A program made the position numbers and the translations under genes. A DNA stretch of 64,000 bases from CAVRUH01 sp963822595 (lineage in GTDB: Bacteria > Chlamydiota > Chlamydiia > Chlamydiales > Waddliaceae): contig CAWGIG010000004.1 of assembly GCA_963822595.1 (NCBI GenBank), positions 310,001 to 374,000 of the forward strand, written 5' to 3'. Of the stretch, positions 18,492 to 27,098 are shown one piece after another. Within the stretch, counting starts at the first letter, position 1; each line of letters opens with the position of its first letter. The notes beneath the pieces were generated by a model. The model was not told the DNA's origin, did no database searches, and saw only the letters and a program-made list of their open reading frames with translations.

Positions 18492-19886
18492 TTATTGAGA
18501 TCCCTTTCCTTTGGGCAATATTATTGCCATTAGTTTTTCTACAGCGCGAGCTATAGGATTTTTTGTTATCTCTAATCTTGAAATATTGACCTGGCAATAT
18601 TGAATTAACGCTTTAAAGGCTTTCTTGTTTATTTCGCCCTTTACAAAATCAAAAAAGTCATCGGCTTTTCCTTTGAGATGCCCGGTATTGAGATCCAGAA
18701 TAAAAAGTTCCTTTGAACCATTGTCCTTGACACCGATACATAAATTGCCAATAACTGTGAATTTAGTAAAATAGGAATAGTAACTATAGCCTTCTCCTGA
18801 GCGAAAAGAAGATTTTCCGCTACTGAGATCCAAAAGTTTCATCCTACCATCACTTCCAAGTGTGCACAAAATATTTTGTTCCACATCTAAATCCGAAAAA
18901 CACCAACTTTCATTCAAGAGGACAGTTCGAAGTTGTTCATCTTTCAAAAAATTACAGCGAATAAGTTTACCGTTCTGCCATGTAAAGAGAAAATTATTCT
19001 TCTTATAAAATTCAGTAAAGAAAAGATTTTTGCGAGGTAAATCAATAACATTCCTTTGCCCCACATTCAAATAAGGTATAACTTCCTCATATCGTTCGTT
19101 AAATGTACGATACTTTAGAAAAATATACCCATTATTTACTTCAAAGCATTTACGATCGCAAATTGCTTCTTGTACTTTTAGGGTTTCTGAGATTCGAGCT
19201 AGATAAAGTCTCAAATTATCAAATCGTGAATCCTTTTGTGCATAAGAACTTTCGATTATTTGGACAATTTCTTTTTTTCTATAATCCCATTGAACAACTA
19301 CTCCATCAGTTCTTAGGGTAAATACAAATCCCCTATCGACTGCGAGATGAGTTAACCGTGCATCTGATTCGCCTTTTAAAATTTGAACTTCTTTCGTCTT
19401 AATGTTAATCATTCTAACGTCTATGGAATTAACAATCGTAAAATCTAAATTTCCATGCCTAATCATGAATTTGGGGATGTGATACCAAATCGGAGATGTG
19501 ACATCTTCAATAAGCATATCTCTAGGGATTATTTTTGAATCAGAAGTACATGCAACTTCAAATATCTTGGCGAATAATGATGAAATCTTTGAGAAGCGAA
19601 AGGCTTCTTTCCAAGTTACTATGCCTTCATTCACTAGCGGTTGGAAATCATCGATTGCGTTTTCCACGGAGCATCGAAAAAAAACTTTTTTCCAAAACTT
19701 ATCGTCATTGGTAAGATCCTTCCAAGCTCTACATACGCGCATACAACGAGATAAATCTCTAAATGATAGTAAAGAAAAAATCATCAAAAATACATCTCTA
19801 GGAAGCACAGGGACTACCTGCACACATGGAATAAAATTCGCAACTGGAGGGCTGGGTGCCGTTGTACTCGAAATATTTTCAATCAT
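18492..19886 (-). CDS. F-box protein with C-terminal beta-propeller
   Basis: The 464-aa protein has a classical F-box at about 28-70 (LPRDVFLMIFSLLSFRDL, then RVCRAWKDL and FWKKVFF). The remainder (about 130-440) is made of beta-rich repeats with Trp/Asp turns (VVQWDYRKKEIVQII, KLIRCNFLKDE, MKLLDLSSGKSSF), consistent with a WD-like propeller. F-box/WD proteins recruit substrates to SCF ubiquitin ligases in eukaryotes, so this is a candidate translocated effector. The C-terminal 40 residues are helical. It is convergent with the hydrolase gene and its upstream flank holds the palindromic repeat composite. No strong ribosome-binding site is visible. Confidence 0.82.
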   Translation of the reverse strand: MIENISSTTAPSPPVANFIPCVQVVPVLPRDVFLMIFSLLSFRDLSRCMRVCRAWKDLTNDDKFWKKVFFRCSVENAIDDFQPLVNEGIVTWKEAFRFSKISSLFAKIFEVACTSDSKIIPRDMLIEDVTSPIWYHIPKFMIRHGNLDFTIVNSIDVRMINIKTKEVQILKGESDARLTHLAVDRGFVFTLRTDGVVVQWDYRKKEIVQIIESSYAQKDSRFDNLRLYLARISETLKVQEAICDRKCFEVNNGYIFLKYRTFNERYEEVIPYLNVGQRNVIDLPRKNLFFTEFYKKNNFLFTWQNGKLIRCNFLKDEQLRTVLLNESWCFSDLDVEQNILCTLGSDGRMKLLDLSSGKSSFRSGEGYSYYSYFTKFTVIGNLCIGVKDNGSKELFILDLNTGHLKGKADDFFDFVKGEINKKAFKALIQYCQVNISRLEITKNPIARAVEKLMAIILPKGKGSQ

Positions 19887-19982
19887 GTTTTGTAAAGAAG
19901 AGTATTTACTTTAAATAGAATAAAATAAATTAACACATCATAAAAATAAGGAGAAGACTTTTTCTATGCAAAGGGTCAACTC

Positions 19983-20195
19983 AAGATAATTTTTATGCAC
20001 ACACTGTTTCGAAACACAGAGTTCACAGAGAACACAGAGAGTAAGAATTTGTAACAAATGCTTGAAACTGAGATCATTTTTATTGATAGTTTCAAGGATT
20101 AGCAAACATTTTATATTTTAACAATAATTTTTTTTCTTACTCTCTGTGTTTTTTGTGAACACCTAAATAACTCTCTTTTCAAAAGAGAGAGTTAA
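19983..20195. repeat. Palindromic repeat A, copy 1
   Basis: A non-coding repeat beginning AAGATAATTTTTATG. It has inner arms built on CACAGAGTTCACAGAGAACA...AGAGTAAGAATTT on the left and the reverse complement (TTCTTACTCTCTGTG...GTGAAC) at 20132-20160 on the right, followed by CACCTAAATAACTCTC and a small hairpin at about 20171-20193. The same sequence recurs in reverse orientation at 53362-53611. No ORF lies inside. It resembles a MITE-like or other dispersed palindromic element. Confidence 0.75.
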
Positions 20196-20348
20196 TAATA
20201 GACGTTAGGCAGCCCATTTTCAACGCAGAGACGGAGAGGTTCGCAAAGACGGGGAGAAAGAAAATGATTGTTTTTCTCTTCTTCATTCTCAGCGTCTCTG
20301 CGAACCTCTTTCTCTCTGCGTTAAAAATTGTTTGCCTAACGTCTATTA
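20196..20348. repeat. Palindromic repeat B, copy 1 (MITE-like)
   Basis: The element is bounded by perfect 16-bp terminal inverted repeats, TAATAGACGTTAGGCA (20196-20211) and its complement (20333-20348). Inside, a second pair of arms (about 20222-20252 and 20288-20322) around GAGGTTCGC...GCGAACCTC would fold the whole 153 bp into one long hairpin. A second copy in opposite orientation spans 51388-53355, interrupted by an IS110-family element. Similarity continues about 30 bp past the right end (to about 20378), including a CCTTATCGCCCCCTT block on the other strand. Confidence 0.82.
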
Positions 20349-20549
20349 GTCATTTCGCGGTAAGGGGGCGATAAGGATCCGGATTGCTCTGTGTTTTAAA
20401 ATCAGTTTGTATATAACCTTAATTTGCTAAAACTATTGGTGACAACCGCTCTGCAGACGGTTCTGAGACCGTTTCTGATTTTGATTTCAATTTTCTTGAA
20501 TGAAATGCATTTATCATGTTAGGTTATTGCCTTAACAGGTCTTTTTATC

Positions 20550-21359
20550 ATGATCCATCTTCTTTCAAAATTAATCCCATACCTTTTATTCCTATTATCT
20601 TGTTCGTACGGATTTTCTGCCGAGGAAAATTTTCTTCTTATCAATGGCATAACTAATGAAACCATTTTGGAACTAGGTCCCAAGATTCATGAACGATTTA
20701 GCCCTTGCTCAACTTTCAAGATCACCCTTAGTTTGATGGGATATGATGCGGGAATTCTAAGTGATGAAAATACCCCCACCTGGGACTATCAAGAAGGATA
20801 TGATGATTTTTTAGAATCATGGAAATCTCCACATACCCCCGAATCATGGATGAAAAATTCTTGCATTTGGTATTCTAAGATCCTAGCAATAGAAATAGGC
20901 TTGAATAAGATACAAGGCTACCTCAATGCGTTAGAATATGGGAACAAGGACATGTCAGGAGGTTTAGGACAACCAGGACCCGAGGGGGTTGCTTGGATAA
21001 ATTCCTCCCTAAAAATTTCCTTAAAGGAGCAAATAGAGTTCATTAAAAAAATAAACCTCGGAATGTCACCCTTTTCCCCTGACGCCATCCAAAAAACAAA
21101 AGTAATTATATTTAAGGAAGTATCTCTTGAGGGATGGGAATTGTATGGTAAAACCGGATGGTGTGGTTCTCACGTAATAGAAGATGGCAAAAAAATAGAA
21201 TTTGGATGGTTTGTGGGATGGATCGAAAAAGATACTATTTTCTTCCCCTTCGCCTATCTCATCCGAGATCAGACAATAAATCTCAATCAAAGAATTCCGA
21301 GGGTCAAACAATTGTTAACGGAATCTAACGCAACTCAACTAACCTGGGTCGAACAGTAA
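20550..21359 (+). CDS. Class D (OXA-type) beta-lactamase
   Basis: The 269-aa protein has the class D motifs in order and spacing: S54-T-F-K57 (nucleophile Ser and carboxylatable Lys), S104-C-I (the SxV position) followed by WYSK, Y130-G-N132, and K201-T-G203 followed by W. The N-terminus is a signal sequence with a lipobox-like LLSC (Cys18), so it may be a periplasmic lipoprotein. It would hydrolyse beta-lactams or have a related penicillin-recognising role; chlamydiae have a modified, low-abundance peptidoglycan. No strong ribosome-binding site is visible. An F-box gene follows 8 nt after its stop, suggesting shared transcription. Confidence 0.88.
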   Translation: MIHLLSKLIPYLLFLLSCSYGFSAEENFLLINGITNETILELGPKIHERFSPCSTFKITLSLMGYDAGILSDENTPTWDYQEGYDDFLESWKSPHTPESWMKNSCIWYSKILAIEIGLNKIQGYLNALEYGNKDMSGGLGQPGPEGVAWINSSLKISLKEQIEFIKKINLGMSPFSPDAIQKTKVIIFKEVSLEGWELYGKTGWCGSHVIEDGKKIEFGWFVGWIEKDTIFFPFAYLIRDQTINLNQRIPRVKQLLTESNATQLTWVEQ

Positions 21360-21367
21360 GAAAAAAA

Positions 21368-22912
21368 ATGGATGTCCCTGCTGTCGACAATTATACTTTA
21401 AGGCCATTTGGACAACATAAATTAAAATCTGATATCGAGAAGTTACCCCTTGAAGTATCCCTCATGATTCTTCAGCGATTAAATTGGCGTGACCTGGTAC
21501 ATTTTTCATACACAAGTAAAACAAATCATTGGACTGTACTCAATACCCCAAAGCTACTTCATGAGCTTTTTTCAGAACAAATTTTAGAATTCGGATCTAG
21601 AGAAATAGCGAAATTAACGTTGACTGATAATGATACTATCCTCCCTTGGCAATTTTCTATAGCTCTAGGAATTCGGAACCCGGAGCATGGATTGGAATGG
21701 GGAAAGAAATATCTCAATGCGTCTGTCCTAGCATCTTGTCGCCAAAGGATAGCGAAAAAGATAAATCGTTCTGAGGCTATAGGGGTATTGGTTCGAGGTG
21801 CAGAAGAAGTTAGAAAAGGTCTTCCATTCAATTGGACAAATAAGTATCTCACTCTGTACGCAAGACATTTAGCAGCTTTGGATTGTCAAAAGGCCCTTGA
21901 AATATGCGAGATGATTGATGATGTGTCAGAAAAGAATAGTGCTAAGATTTCAGTATTTCAATATCTTCCCGAAATGCAAAAAAAAGCATTTTTTGACGAT
22001 TTTGTTCTTTCTCTCGATTTTTCGATGATGAACATTGATGTCCTTGTGGATGTTCTTAAAGGACTTACTTCGACTGCTTCTTTTCCATCTATGAAATTGC
22101 TTATTGAAAAAGCATTAGGAGTTTCTTTTGGGAGTGGAAGAACTTATTATGTCCCTTTCCTAATAAAAAAAATGGCATCTCCCCTATTTAAGGAAAATCC
22201 TAAATGGGTGTTATCTATTATTGAAAACATCTCAGATGTTCATTTTCAAATAGAAGCACAGTGTGAACTAGCCACTGTTCGTTTCCCGGATGAGCCTGAA
22301 AAGGCAAAGGAACATGTTAAAAAAGCTATTCATTTATCGACTCAAAATTCAGATAAATCTCGGGATTACGAAAAAATTGCTGATACCCTCTGTATTTGGG
22401 ATAAAGCTCAAGCTGAAATGTATTACCGCATGGCAATTGAGCAAAAGACTACCTTAAAAGATTACAATTGTTGGATGTTAGAAGATACGATTAAAAAACT
22501 ATCGAAGATTAACCTGGAAGCGGCATTGCAAAATGTAGAGCCTATTGTTGAAGAATACGAAAAAGGAATCAATCTATGTAATATAGGTCTAGAGCGCAGT
22601 AACAAGGCTTTGTATGAAAAAGGAATTGATCATATTTTGAAATCACAGGATGGTGATCAAACATATTTTTCAATATGTTCCTGGCAGGTCAGCTTATTCG
22701 GTGAGGAATTTGCGATTACTTCCGCGTATAGATTGACCGATGTAAAATTCAGAGCCCAAGAGCTACTCAGAATAGCAAAACGTGTTATTTATGATGATCC
22801 TCAAACTGCCAGAAAGCTAATAAAAGATGCGCTTTCAATTTCGATTGGAATGGAAGATCGAAAAACATTTATCACAAATTTAATCCAATTTATCGACCCA
22901 CAAATTTGGTGA
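21368..22912 (+). CDS. F-box protein with TPR-like helical repeats, tandem copy 1
   Basis: The 514-aa protein has an F-box at about 26-66 (LPLEVSLMILQRLNWRDLVHF). The rest is helical, with repeated motifs such as RFPDEPEKAKEHVKKAIHLS and AQAEMYYRMAIEQK that look like TPR or SEL1-type repeats. It is a close paralogue of the next gene along its full length, down to the same ending (QFIxPxIW). F-box plus helical repeat is an adaptor architecture for SCF ubiquitin ligases, hence a candidate effector. It starts 8 nt after the beta-lactamase stop, with only a purine run before the ATG. Confidence 0.82.
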   Translation: MDVPAVDNYTLRPFGQHKLKSDIEKLPLEVSLMILQRLNWRDLVHFSYTSKTNHWTVLNTPKLLHELFSEQILEFGSREIAKLTLTDNDTILPWQFSIALGIRNPEHGLEWGKKYLNASVLASCRQRIAKKINRSEAIGVLVRGAEEVRKGLPFNWTNKYLTLYARHLAALDCQKALEICEMIDDVSEKNSAKISVFQYLPEMQKKAFFDDFVLSLDFSMMNIDVLVDVLKGLTSTASFPSMKLLIEKALGVSFGSGRTYYVPFLIKKMASPLFKENPKWVLSIIENISDVHFQIEAQCELATVRFPDEPEKAKEHVKKAIHLSTQNSDKSRDYEKIADTLCIWDKAQAEMYYRMAIEQKTTLKDYNCWMLEDTIKKLSKINLEAALQNVEPIVEEYEKGINLCNIGLERSNKALYEKGIDHILKSQDGDQTYFSICSWQVSLFGEEFAITSAYRLTDVKFRAQELLRIAKRVIYDDPQTARKLIKDALSISIGMEDRKTFITNLIQFIDPQIW

Positions 22913-22976
22913 GACTCCTAAGGCTTTACGTTTAATCCCAAAGATGATATTCCTGTAAACCTTTGAGGTAGGAAAT

Positions 22977-24512
22977 ATGATCAGCCAAATTCAGTCTTCA
23001 GCCTATGATGGGGCATTTGAACAACAGAATGAACAGTGTTATTTTGAAAAACAACCAAGAGATGTAAAACTTATAGTTCTCCAGAAATTGAATTCGCGTG
23101 ATCTTCTCCAGTTTTCTTACACAAGCAAATCAAATCATTGGACTGTATTAAATAGTTCAAAACTTCTAGATGAGCTCCTTTCAGGTCAAATCATCGATTT
23201 AGGGATTAGAATTATACCGAAATTATTATTTCCTACTGACGATACTCTTCATTGGCATTTTTCAATAGCTTTGGGCATTCGGGACCCTGACCAGGGAATG
23301 GAATGGCGAAAGAAGTATCTGAGCACGCATGCCCAAGTTTCATCGTGCCACAATATCGCAGAAAAGATTGATCGTTCTGAGGCTATACGCATATTGGTTC
23401 GAGGAGCACAAGAGCTTAAAAATACTGATCCAGAAAATCCGGAAGATGAATTCCTCATTCGTATGGTGCAACAATTAGCGCCCTTGGATGCTCAAAAGGC
23501 TCTTGAAATAAATGAAATGATCGCTCATGAAAAACTTAGAGCAATAACAAAGACCACTGTAATCGAGTATCTTCCTGAAATGCAAAAAAGAGCTTATTTG
23601 AATAATGTCGCTCTTCATTTGGATTTTTCATCGTTGACCATTTATGCTTGTCAAAATATTCTTGAGGCTACTGCCCCAGTAGCCTCTTTCCCGATAAGGA
23701 AATTGCTTATTCAAAAAGCACTGGTAGTTTTTGAGAGTGAAGATGCTTCTAATCTTTATCATATACAAAGAGAAGCATTTCCCTTATTTAAGCATGATCC
23801 CCAATGGGTGTTATCTATTATTGAAGACCTCGAACTTACTCCTTATCATATACAAGGACATTGCGAACTTGCTGCTATTCGCTTTCCGGAAGAACCTGAA
23901 AAGGCAAAAGAGCATGTTCAAAAAGCTATTCAACTTTCTAGTCAAACCTACGATAAACCATTAGCTTATGAAAGAATTGCCCATACTCTTAAAATTTGGG
24001 ATAAAGCAGAGGCTGAAAAGTATTACCGACTTGGAATCGAGCATAAGCTTAAATTCAAAGATTACCGCTGTTGGTTATTCGACAAAATGATCAAAAAACT
24101 ATCGAAAATTAACTTTGCAGCTGCATTGCAATATGTAGAAGCAGTGGATGATAAGGAGACAAAAGGGATTAATCTATGTAGGATAAGCCTGCTGAATAAT
24201 AATAAGGTTTTATATAAAAAGGGAATCGATATCATTCTCGATACCAAGGAAGGCTATCGCCGATATGTCTTAATGTGTTCTCCTTACGTGAACGCATTCG
24301 GAGAAGAATTGGCGATTAGTTCCGCATATAGGTTGAACGATAATCTTTACCGAGCACAAGAGCTTTTCAGAATAGCAAGGCGTATAATTTATCGGGATCC
24401 ACAAACTGCAAGAAAACTAGTCAAAGATGCCATTTCAATTTCGAATAAAATGGACACCCCAAAGAAAAGAATGATAAATTTACTCCAATTCATCAATCCA
24501 TTTATTTGGTGA
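22977..24512 (+). CDS. F-box protein with TPR-like helical repeats, tandem copy 2
   Basis: The 511-aa protein aligns with the preceding 514-aa protein over its full length. The F-box lies at about 26-66 (QPRDVKLIVLQKLNSRDLLQF, a weaker match at its first positions), followed by shared repeats (RFPEEPEKAKEHVQKAIQLS, AEAEKYYRLGIEHK) and the ending LQFINPFIW. The two genes lie 64 bp apart in the same direction. Divergence is spread along the whole protein, so the duplication is not very recent, and both frames have stayed open. AGGTAGGA precedes the ATG. Confidence 0.82.
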   Translation: MISQIQSSAYDGAFEQQNEQCYFEKQPRDVKLIVLQKLNSRDLLQFSYTSKSNHWTVLNSSKLLDELLSGQIIDLGIRIIPKLLFPTDDTLHWHFSIALGIRDPDQGMEWRKKYLSTHAQVSSCHNIAEKIDRSEAIRILVRGAQELKNTDPENPEDEFLIRMVQQLAPLDAQKALEINEMIAHEKLRAITKTTVIEYLPEMQKRAYLNNVALHLDFSSLTIYACQNILEATAPVASFPIRKLLIQKALVVFESEDASNLYHIQREAFPLFKHDPQWVLSIIEDLELTPYHIQGHCELAAIRFPEEPEKAKEHVQKAIQLSSQTYDKPLAYERIAHTLKIWDKAEAEKYYRLGIEHKLKFKDYRCWLFDKMIKKLSKINFAAALQYVEAVDDKETKGINLCRISLLNNNKVLYKKGIDIILDTKEGYRRYVLMCSPYVNAFGEELAISSAYRLNDNLYRAQELFRIARRIIYRDPQTARKLVKDAISISNKMDTPKKRMINLLQFINPFIW

Positions 24513-24603
24513 TCCCTCAGAATTTTTTCTTCCTCAAACGAACCATTGCGTAAAATAATATTTCTAATTAAGTTGAAATCATCACAAGATCGGGAGTATT
24601 TGT

Positions 24604-25056
24604 ATGTCGATAGGACCCACCGCAGGACCCAGTGGAGATATTGAGATGTCTATTGTCGAGTACCCGTTGCCGGTAAAAAAGCCTAAAAAAGAATCGTGCT
24701 GTACACAGCAATGCATAGGAAAGACCTTTGTAAAAGTTACCATTCCCTCTCTAATTATCGGGGGACTTATTGCGGGCGCGATCTTCTATGGTGTGACAAG
24801 ATTAGAAGCAGTATTGAAAGACCAAATTGCATTCGCTGTCTCAGAATTAAGCGGCGATCTCCAAAATCAAATCACATCTATCATCGACACCTTTAATTCG
24901 ATCATAACCGCACAAGGCACGGAAATCTCTTCAGCAACTTCTGCCACTCTCAATGAAGGAGTACGTCTCCTCAATAACAGCATACAGACCTCGATCCAGG
25001 GACTTAGCAAGAACCTTACAGAAGCTATCGCGAATGCCACTCAAAAGATTCCTTGA
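24604..25056 (+). CDS. Small membrane protein, Inc-like
   Basis: The 150-aa protein has a polar, Pro/Lys-rich N-terminus with CC and QQC clusters (about 32-37). A single hydrophobic helix follows at about 44-64 (VTIPSLIIGGLIAGAIFYGV). The C-terminal part is a long amphipathic helix rich in Ser/Thr/Leu (about 66-150) that may form a coiled coil. There is no cleavable signal. A short cytosolic head, a hydrophobic segment and a coiled-coil tail recall chlamydial inclusion-membrane (Inc) proteins, but the typical bilobed two-helix hydrophobic domain is not present. GGGAG lies upstream of the ATG. Function unknown. Confidence 0.6.
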   Translation: MSIGPTAGPSGDIEMSIVEYPLPVKKPKKESCCTQQCIGKTFVKVTIPSLIIGGLIAGAIFYGVTRLEAVLKDQIAFAVSELSGDLQNQITSIIDTFNSIITAQGTEISSATSATLNEGVRLLNNSIQTSIQGLSKNLTEAIANATQKIP

Positions 25057-25124
25057 CACGTATTTTATACGCTATGAAAAATCTCTCGTAACCTTCATAA
25101 TGAACGAATAACTTGAGGTTAATC

Positions 25125-26240
25125 ATGTTCCTATGGATGCTCTTTATCGCTCTTTTTCAGGGATTTTTATTGCACGCCCAACCGTTAGAGAATCTTCCTA
25201 TGAATTTTCAAGAAAAACTTGAAAGTAAAACCACTATTCCCATTAAGAACTCTTCTAACACCGATCAAAACCTTAAATTTCTAAGCTACAACATTCAACT
25301 CAATGGCTTAGACATCCCTACCCATCTTTGGAAAGAGCGTAAACACGTCGTCAGCACCTTGATCTCTTATGCCGACGTAATTGCGCTGCAAGAAATCACG
25401 CACACTCAGTTTTGTGACTTACGCGATCTATTGCCTGAGTATGAATTTATCGGGTTTAACACCACTAATGGGGAAGATTTAGTAAAACCCTCTTCGGATA
25501 CGGAAGAAGGTCTTGCAATAGCCTTTAGAAAAGATCTATTTAGTCTGAAATGCACGGATATGAAATGGTATTCAGATACTCCTCAAGTTCCCTCTAAAAC
25601 ATGGGGTACATGGACTAGCGCCTTTCCAAAATGCTTACAGACTGCGACTTTGATATTCTTGACGCAAGAAAATGAATTAGATATTCTAAACAGTCATTTT
25701 GCTCATGATGAAGATCCTTTGGGAATCATCAATCCCCGACTATTATCCAGTCAATATGAATTAGAAATCCTCAAAAAATTAGAAGGACGTTATTGGATTT
25801 CTGCCGGAGATAGAAACTTCCATTACCCACGCGATAGTTCAGCTTATGAACTTTATAAAAATAGTTCCTATGTACTGGGCTCAAAAAGAGGTTCCAAGTA
25901 TTCTCAAGGTGAAACTACATTTATGGGATACGAAGATCATCCTCGCATGATTCCCATTACAACCACAGGAATCTTCGAAAAATCGTGCGTTCTGGACGTC
26001 ATTTTTCATAATCCAGCTCTCATGGACAGTCTATGGTGGCTAGCTCATCTGGGTGAATATGACGAAAACCTAAATTTGTTACCCATAGGACGATGCAAAG
26101 ATCCTTCTAGGCGTCTCTTTGCATCTGACCATGCCGCTGTATTTGTAGAATATAGCCTTCACAATTTTTATAATCCTAAAAATGTAACCATTTTTTTATT
26201 ACAACACCGTTTTGTTGCAACGCAAATGTACCAAGAATAG
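25125..26240 (+). CDS. Secreted endonuclease/exonuclease/phosphatase (EEP) family protein
   Basis: The 371-aa protein starts with a signal peptide (FLWMLFIALFQGFLLHAQ). EEP-family landmarks follow: FLSYNIQLNG (metal-binding Asn strand), IALQEITH with the metal-binding Glu, LDILNSHFAHD, an ISAGDRNF strand (the usual GDFN, here altered to GDRN), and a C-terminal SDHAAVFVEY matching the family's 'SDH.pv' catalytic His. The family includes DNase I, sphingomyelinases and inositol phosphatases, so a secreted lipid phosphodiesterase or nuclease is plausible. ATG 25125 was preferred to a TTG four codons upstream because TTGAGG is the likely ribosome-binding site. The 3' end overlaps the next, convergent gene by 65 bp. 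Confidence 0.8.
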   Translation: MFLWMLFIALFQGFLLHAQPLENLPMNFQEKLESKTTIPIKNSSNTDQNLKFLSYNIQLNGLDIPTHLWKERKHVVSTLISYADVIALQEITHTQFCDLRDLLPEYEFIGFNTTNGEDLVKPSSDTEEGLAIAFRKDLFSLKCTDMKWYSDTPQVPSKTWGTWTSAFPKCLQTATLIFLTQENELDILNSHFAHDEDPLGIINPRLLSSQYELEILKKLEGRYWISAGDRNFHYPRDSSAYELYKNSSYVLGSKRGSKYSQGETTFMGYEDHPRMIPITTTGIFEKSCVLDVIFHNPALMDSLWWLAHLGEYDENLNLLPIGRCKDPSRRLFASDHAAVFVEYSLHNFYNPKNVTIFLLQHRFVATQMYQE

Positions 26241-26970
26241 CCGAAGCAAGGATACAAACCTTACTTCCTTGGCGAAAGTTAGCAGCTTTTGCACGTACTC
26301 CCCCAACATAAACCGTTGGACTCTTCGAAGTAACAACAAATGGCATTTCACCTTCCGGAGAGTTGATTACAAAACCGGCTCTTTTTCTGGTCACATTTGC
26401 AAAAAAAGTAACCGCACCATCTGCAAACCATTTTCTTCTTACTTTATAATTACCTGCACCATGATTGGCTCTACTCCCTAATTTTCTTAGAAGAGCAGCT
26501 ACTCTATCAGGATGACATTTGTTCGTATCTTGTTCTGCCCCATCCCAAATCGCAAGATCAGGATTATTTGCGACAACATCTCCGTGGTCGCTGGTTAGTA
26601 TTGCTTGTTCAGGAAATCCAAACTTCTCTTTATGTTTGCTTGTTGTGGTTGTAGCTGTCACAGCAACACTCGTTCCTGAACTTCCAAAGGCAGGTCCGTA
26701 ACCAATACCCACGTTTTCTGTCGAGTCCACGAAAGTTATGCGCCCCAAAAGAACTTGTTTTCCATCCGGGGGCAACAAAGTTAACTCTTTATTTCTAAAC
26801 CTTCTACAAACGATCGATGCATAGGTAGTTTCTCCGTCTTTCTCGGGGAGTTTATTATTAATACCACTTTGTAATTGGTCTGCCATTTTTTCATTCGTGT
26901 TGGCCTTTTTCCAACCCCATGCCGCAGCCCCTGCAAATACTGCTGATCCCAAATAACAAGCTACAATCAT
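26176..26970 (-). CDS. Two-TM membrane protein, possibly GIDE/MUL1-like without RING
   Basis: The 264-aa protein has a hydrophobic N-terminal helix (about 2-20) and a second near the C-terminus (about 233-252, VCILASAILGTFAL), with a globular part between them. That middle part (KWFADGAVTFFANVTRK, then GEMPFVVTSKSPTVYVGG) has the feel of the domain between the two helices of mitochondrial MUL1/GIDE ubiquitin ligases and their prokaryotic relatives. The RING that would follow the second helix is absent. A strong AAGGAGAG site precedes the ATG. Its 3' end overlaps the convergent EEP gene by 65 bp. The family assignment is tentative. Confidence 0.5.
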   Translation of the reverse strand: MIVACYLGSAVFAGAAAWGWKKANTNEKMADQLQSGINNKLPEKDGETTYASIVCRRFRNKELTLLPPDGKQVLLGRITFVDSTENVGIGYGPAFGSSGTSVAVTATTTTSKHKEKFGFPEQAILTSDHGDVVANNPDLAIWDGAEQDTNKCHPDRVAALLRKLGSRANHGAGNYKVRRKWFADGAVTFFANVTRKRAGFVINSPEGEMPFVVTSKSPTVYVGGVRAKAANFRQGSKVCILASAILGTFALQQNGVVIKKWLHF

Positions 26971-27098
26971 AATGCTCTCCTTGAATTATTTTTTATACTC
27001 TCTCCTTGCGCGCGCAAGTTCTTTTGATTAAGAGTGGACCAAGATATTAAAAAGGAAAATAGATTTCAATAAGAAAAGATTCAAGACGAAGTTCGTTA

